A DNA stretch of 9,477 bases, from positions 1 through 9,477 of the forward strand of contig JALTZE010000269.1 of NCBI GenBank assembly GCA_027051315.1, written 5' to 3'. Under the pieces are notes generated by a model, which saw only the letters and a list, made by a program, of their open reading frames with translations, made no database searches and was not told where the DNA came from. Numbering within the stretch: position 1 is the first letter of the stretch; every line of letters begins with the position of its first letter. Of the stretch, positions 7,801 through 9,477 are shown in pieces. The position numbers were made by a program, and so were the translations under genes. This DNA comes from Micavibrio sp. (GTDB lineage: Bacteria > Pseudomonadota > Alphaproteobacteria > Micavibrionales > Micavibrionaceae).

Positions 7801-8349
7801 ATACTCACCTATAGTTCTTGCCTCCTTCTCTTTCATATATTTTGGTAGCAATTCATAACTTGAAAGTTTTCTCTCTTTTTTCTCCTTATTTGGTTTTATT
7901 TCATCATCTTCATGAATATCATTATCGTGTTCTTCTTCCAAAGCATCAATAAATCCTGCTCCTCTATGTTTTGCTATATGCAATATAGCCCTACCAAATT
8001 CGTTTGGATTATTTAACTTACCGTGTATGGCATGAGCTCTAATTGCATAAGGAGAAAGACTGTAAGGGTGCTGTCTTTTCTTGTCATTATCTTCAGGTGT
8101 TGCAGGATTTTTTGATAACCAGAATCCTTTTTCATATAACTTCTTTGCTAAAAGTTTTAAACGTTGTTTTGTTCTTTTGTAATTTTTGCGCATCTGACGT
8201 TTTTGACGTCGTTCTTCCGCTCCTTCCGATAACTCGAATATTCTACATGCACCATCAATAATTTTGATAGCTTCATTATTTTCATTCAAAGCTATAATGG
8301 CACAACCAATAGAGGTTACACCAAGGTCAAGACTCATACGGTATTTCAT
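4789..8349 (-). CDS. cas9: CRISPR-associated RNA-guided endonuclease Cas9, probably subtype II-C
   Basis: Effector nuclease guided by crRNA:tracrRNA to cut both strands of invading DNA. Domains in order: RuvC-I SLDLGVTSIG with Asp8; an Arg/Lys-rich bridge helix (about 47-72, RRQKRQMRKNYKRTKQRLK); an alpha-helical recognition lobe (about 75-515); RuvC-II INIELGRD with Glu546; HNH (about 600-690) with EIEHLVPQ (His623) and NRNENATKGN (Asn646); RuvC-III HRHHVLDAIVLG with His822 and Asp825; then about 360 residues of wedge/PAM-interacting region ending in a basic tail. All RuvC and the key HNH residues are present, except that the metal-binding Asp before the HNH His is Glu622. An acidic-then-basic low-complexity stretch lies at 136-162. 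At 1186 residues it is longer than Neisseria (1082) or Campylobacter (984) Cas9. The subtype call rests on size and on the lack of csn2 and cas4. The ATG is preceded by a GGGGGAAAGAG purine run. Confidence 0.97.
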   Translation of the reverse strand: MKYRMSLDLGVTSIGCAIIALNENNEAIKIIDGACRIFELSEGAEERRQKRQMRKNYKRTKQRLKLLAKKLYEKGFWLSKNPATPEDNDKKRQHPYSLSPYAIRAHAIHGKLNNPNEFGRAILHIAKHRGAGFIDALEEEHDNDIHEDDEIKPNKEKKERKLSSYELLPKYMKEKEARTIGEYFNMRLKNKPGTGKIVRQRCDSLKKEKPVDYAIPRYLVKNEFHLIWDKQANYYPELKDKDFKKEIYDILFYEHPSAPYATANCIYIDGEDRLLKAHPLSEKRRIYEAANNIRILDDNNKRKLKKEERDKIINEILMQGKNANKKSVRNILGDKKMNVIFSDNNSGIKPYLYSKDEFTSLPIFSKITEEKLFSLIEFMANPVIDGDKHGRLYNEDDLLELLKDRFKCDNKEQIADLLVKLPKGRGMLGITATRNLLDLLENEVISHREAADKLVTSGDSRFKSEEVLAQETQGKYSKLPYYGEVLCKDIMPIHPWQKERNKTLNPDEARYGKIANPGVHRMLNQLRFVVNDTIRRYGRPYEINIELGRDVGMSTKKKNQYEKIKNQNQKLNEEAEEYLKNNKIRITRNNKLKYKLAKEQGWKDAFNPHNSIGAHFDGYEIEHLVPQALGGSDTPANLVLVNRNENATKGNLFPYEFFSREKTPEQIREILKNSRERLPDNKKWRFESDAHDIFEEEGDNSATDRYLTDTRYMAKIAARYLRTILDFKKSEDSNVINTRILTIKGYHTAKLRTAWNLDGLEYELMGLDIPRYIDCDPYWVDEETGEVIEGAKEPDMDGKWGFFDKKKNPDWMKKPRIDHRHHVLDAIVLGCINRNFSNSLNWADKRGYTLNYSAYPLPLTNMNKENAKQERTKFRKEVLELLRGVKVSHKSEHSKNGQLHKETGKTMLYKHEDNKTVTVRYYRKVLDVVKNKSDLKKLLVKPSIKSEWHKDIAKDRESLEKLKSDFENHYDEARSLLEKENITQKKDGGKPKEISEAMILAKAFQIIKENKLWDGGWRFPAYKNEKSLIAIEKHNFAYTYGNNHRVDFYEKDGKVNWQVISNFDANNKDFVPEYKKLGCKLIWSLHQGDMIELDTPDEWKSLSKNIRCIAKIKSFRHGRNRVNIILSHDARNGKNRPKPSFMFPSMLVDKGFVWFGKSNTRKIELTPSGSVKKKHRKLWYGKKKTA
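4821..4824 (-). promoter_or_regulatory. cas2 ribosome binding site inside the cas9 3' end
   Basis: AGGA on the - strand, nine bases before the cas2 ATG, is embedded in the last codons of cas9. It supports the long form of Cas2 and coupled translation from a cas9-cas2 mRNA. Confidence 0.55.
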
Positions 8350-8350
8350 T

Positions 8351-8414
8351 CTCTTTCCCCCAAATAAATTGAATTAATTATTTTTATAATGAAGTAAGTT
8401 GTTGATAAATGCAA
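8351..8414 (-). promoter_or_regulatory. Candidate cas9 promoter and ribosome binding site
   Basis: On the - strand, TTGCAT (8414-8409) and CATTAT (8391-8386) are separated by 17 bp, predicting a start near 8379 and a leader of about 30 bases. The GGGGGAAAGAG purine run (8361-8351) immediately before the ATG is the likely Shine-Dalgarno region. The -10 matches only 4 of 6 positions, so the promoter is tentative. It interleaves with the tracrRNA promoter on the other strand. Confidence 0.35.
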
Positions 8415-8430
8415 ATATATTAGATATATT
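8402..8430 (+). promoter_or_regulatory. Candidate tracrRNA promoter
   Basis: TTGATA (8402-8407) and TATATT (8425-8430) are exactly 17 bp apart, with 5 of 6 matches to each consensus. This predicts a transcription start near 8437, 24 bases before the anti-repeat. It points away from cas9 and into the tracrRNA, which fits its position. Confidence 0.6.
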
Positions 8431-8434
8431 GCAT
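8409..8434. repeat. Imperfect inverted repeat over the tracrRNA/cas9 promoters
   Basis: The left arm ATGCAAATATAT (8409-8420) and right arm ATATATTGCAT (8424-8434) flank a TAG centre and are inverted copies with a single extra A in the left arm. The dyad covers the tracrRNA -10 and the candidate cas9 -35. It could be an operator for a dimeric regulator. AT-rich sequence makes part of the symmetry cheap, but the GCA/TGC ends do not come for free. Confidence 0.5.
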
Positions 8435-8460
8435 TATCGGTTTGTAACTTGTGTTTTTTG

Positions 8461-8493
8461 TCAGAGATTAACTAGACGGTCAAACCGTATGAT
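8461..8493 (+). repeat. tracrRNA anti-repeat
   Basis: Positions 8461-8484 are complementary to repeat nucleotides 30-7 over 24 positions, with one G-U wobble at G8466 opposite U25. CCG (8485-8487) is unpaired, then TATGAT (8488-8493) pairs with repeat nucleotides 6-1, ending in a G-U. This gives the upper stem, tracrRNA-side bulge and lower stem expected of a Cas9 guide. The last six repeat nucleotides (the -10 box) have no partner here. Confidence 0.97.
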
Positions 8494-8515
8494 AAGATTT
8501 AATATCGTAAAATGA

Positions 8516-8539
8516 GGGGGAAGATTATATGCTTCCCCC
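8516..8539. terminator. Shared hairpin ending tracrRNA (+) and cas1 (-)
   Basis: GGGGGAAG (8516-8523) and CTTCCCCC (8532-8539) form a perfect 8-bp stem with an 8-base loop, by far the most GC-rich structure in this intergenic region. On the + strand it is followed by ATTATTATCTT, on the - strand by TCATTTTA, both moderately T-rich. It lies 4 bases past the cas1 stop codon and is in the right place for the final tracrRNA hairpin. Confidence 0.75.
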
Positions 8540-8543
8540 ATTA

Positions 8544-9473
8544 TTATCTTAACAGTTCATCACGATTTATATAATTATCTATTTTCAATAGATTCTTTCT
8601 TTCAATATAGCTGTTTGCTAGACTATTAGCTGTTTCACATAAAGAGATTGCTAGCGGTTTCTGTCCTTTATCCGTTTCAAGATTTGTTGCAATAATATTT
8701 GTCAAAGACCTCTTTATTTTAGGTGTCAAATCATAATTATCTTGTAAAGACATATCGTTCATAAGTCCGAATACAATAGAATCTGCAAGTGGTCTATATG
8801 GTTCCATTATATCATCAACGAGTGTAAATGGATTCAACTTATTGCTATGCATAATTCCAAGAGAGGGCAACAGACCAGCCCCAGCGATTGCTCTTGCAAC
8901 ACAGGCTCTAAGAACCATATACGTGTAATTAAGCCAAATATTCATATCATTTTTTTGTCGGTTGCGGATAAAATTTTTGCCAAACATAGCTTTAAAATAT
9001 ATCTGTGCTGCAATTGCCTCATTATTTCCTGTGTCACCTGATTTTACTGTATCTGCCAATTGATTTAAGCGTTCTATTTTATCACTATTACTATTATAAT
9101 ATTTTAGTATCAATGCTTGATTTCTTATCTTCTTTTTAACTACATCTTTCCATAATGATTTTTGTAATGGTAATGGTGCAGATATTTGCTTTCTTATTCG
9201 TTCACCAGTTTGCCAATGTGCTGCATAAGGAGTAGTAATTGATGTAGGCATATAATTATTTCCGCAACAAATTATAGTTCCCCCATTGTCAGTCACTGCA
9301 TTTATTGTATTTTTTGATATCATAATCTTGTTTGAAGATAAAACCAGACCAACAATATCAGAAAGTGGAACACTATTAGATGATTGTTTATTGTCATTTT
9401 CTATACAAAGGAAACCTCTTTTTATGGATAGTCTTATTCCATCGCTGGCTATCTCAATAATTTTTTTATCCAT
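8544..9473 (-). CDS. cas1: CRISPR-associated endonuclease/integrase Cas1
   Basis: Catalytic subunit of the Cas1-Cas2 complex that integrates new spacers at a repeat. The 309 residues fit type II Cas1 (about 300). The N-terminal beta domain (1-80) has SDGIRLSIKRGFLCIE and VPLSDIVGLVLSS. The helical catalytic domain has Glu152 (NNEAIAAQIYF), His209 (GIMHSN) and Glu224 (LVDDIMEPYRP), the canonical metal-binding set. Only four bases lie upstream in the window, so the ribosome binding site is not visible; no stop shows before the ATG, but the N-terminus looks complete. It is transcribed toward cas9 but separated from it by the opposed tracrRNA gene and a hairpin, so it is probably a separate transcription unit. 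This position is unusual, since cas1 normally follows cas9 next to cas2. Confidence 0.96.
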   Translation of the reverse strand: MDKKIIEIASDGIRLSIKRGFLCIENDNKQSSNSVPLSDIVGLVLSSNKIMISKNTINAVTDNGGTIICCGNNYMPTSITTPYAAHWQTGERIRKQISAPLPLQKSLWKDVVKKKIRNQALILKYYNSNSDKIERLNQLADTVKSGDTGNNEAIAAQIYFKAMFGKNFIRNRQKNDMNIWLNYTYMVLRACVARAIAGAGLLPSLGIMHSNKLNPFTLVDDIMEPYRPLADSIVFGLMNDMSLQDNYDLTPKIKRSLTNIIATNLETDKGQKPLAISLCETANSLANSYIERKNLLKIDNYINRDELLR

Positions 9474-9477
9474 ACAT

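Larger units (their letters stand above)
8437..8550 (+). ncRNA. tracrRNA
   Basis: Trans-activating RNA that pairs with crRNA repeats, is expected to be processed by RNase III, and scaffolds Cas9. The 5' end is inferred from the promoter and the 3' end from the terminator, so both are approximate. A 24-base leader with six T (8454-8459) precedes the anti-repeat (8461-8493). After it, a short nexus-like hairpin can form, either GAT/ATC (8496-8498 with 8504-8506) or a longer TATGATA/TATCGTA stem (8488-8494 with 8503-8509). The longer one competes with the lower repeat duplex and so could exist only in free tracrRNA. A strong 8-bp hairpin ends the RNA. The gene sits between cas1 and cas9, opposite in direction to both. 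Confidence 0.9.

Overview
This window looks like a low-GC (AT-rich) Gram-negative bacterial chromosome, most likely an alphaproteobacterium. That placement rests on GlmU and GlmS sequence character and on an exported cysteine-rich protein of a type I associate with Alphaproteobacteria. It is an inference, and I cannot name the genus. The window has two parts: an amino-sugar operon on the + strand, and a complete type II CRISPR-Cas locus whose cas genes lie on the - strand.

Positions 1-3985 hold glmU, a small exported cysteine-rich protein and glmS, tightly packed. The first two genes overlap by 4 bases (ATGA) and only 12 bases separate the second from glmS. GlmS makes glucosamine-6-phosphate. 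GlmU makes GlcNAc-1-P and then UDP-GlcNAc, the precursor of peptidoglycan and lipid A. The middle protein has an N-terminal signal peptide and 12 cysteines after cleavage; its start resembles TIMP/netrin-like (OB-fold) domains. Its function is unknown.

Positions 4009-4374 are a CRISPR array of six identical 36-bp repeats and five 30-bp spacers. It begins only 23 bases after the glmS stop codon. Each repeat reads as a sigma70-type promoter (TTGACC, 17 bp, TATACC with an extended TG) pointing into the following spacer. Predicted transcripts start about 6 bases into each spacer, giving roughly 24-nt guides, as described for Neisseria type II-C.

Positions 4449-9473 hold cas2, cas9 (1186 codons) and cas1, all on the - strand. 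The order in the direction of transcription is cas1, then cas9, then cas2. This departs from the usual II-C order of cas9-cas1-cas2. Between cas1 and cas9 lies a tracrRNA gene on the + strand. Its anti-repeat pairs with repeat nucleotides 7-30 over 24 bp with one G-U pair, then a 3-nt bulge, then 6 bp with repeat nucleotides 1-6. The tracrRNA and cas9 promoters appear to be back-to-back across an inverted repeat. tracrRNA and cas1 converge on one shared GC-rich hairpin. Cas1 is therefore probably transcribed separately from cas9-cas2. No csn2 or cas4 is visible, so subtype II-C is the best call.

Most worth following up are the promoter-in-repeat design (30 nt for tracrRNA pairing plus 6 nt of -10 box), the rearranged gene order, the array fused to the end of a housekeeping operon with no room for a leader upstream, the dyad at the tracrRNA/cas9 promoter, and the unstudied exported protein in the glm operon.
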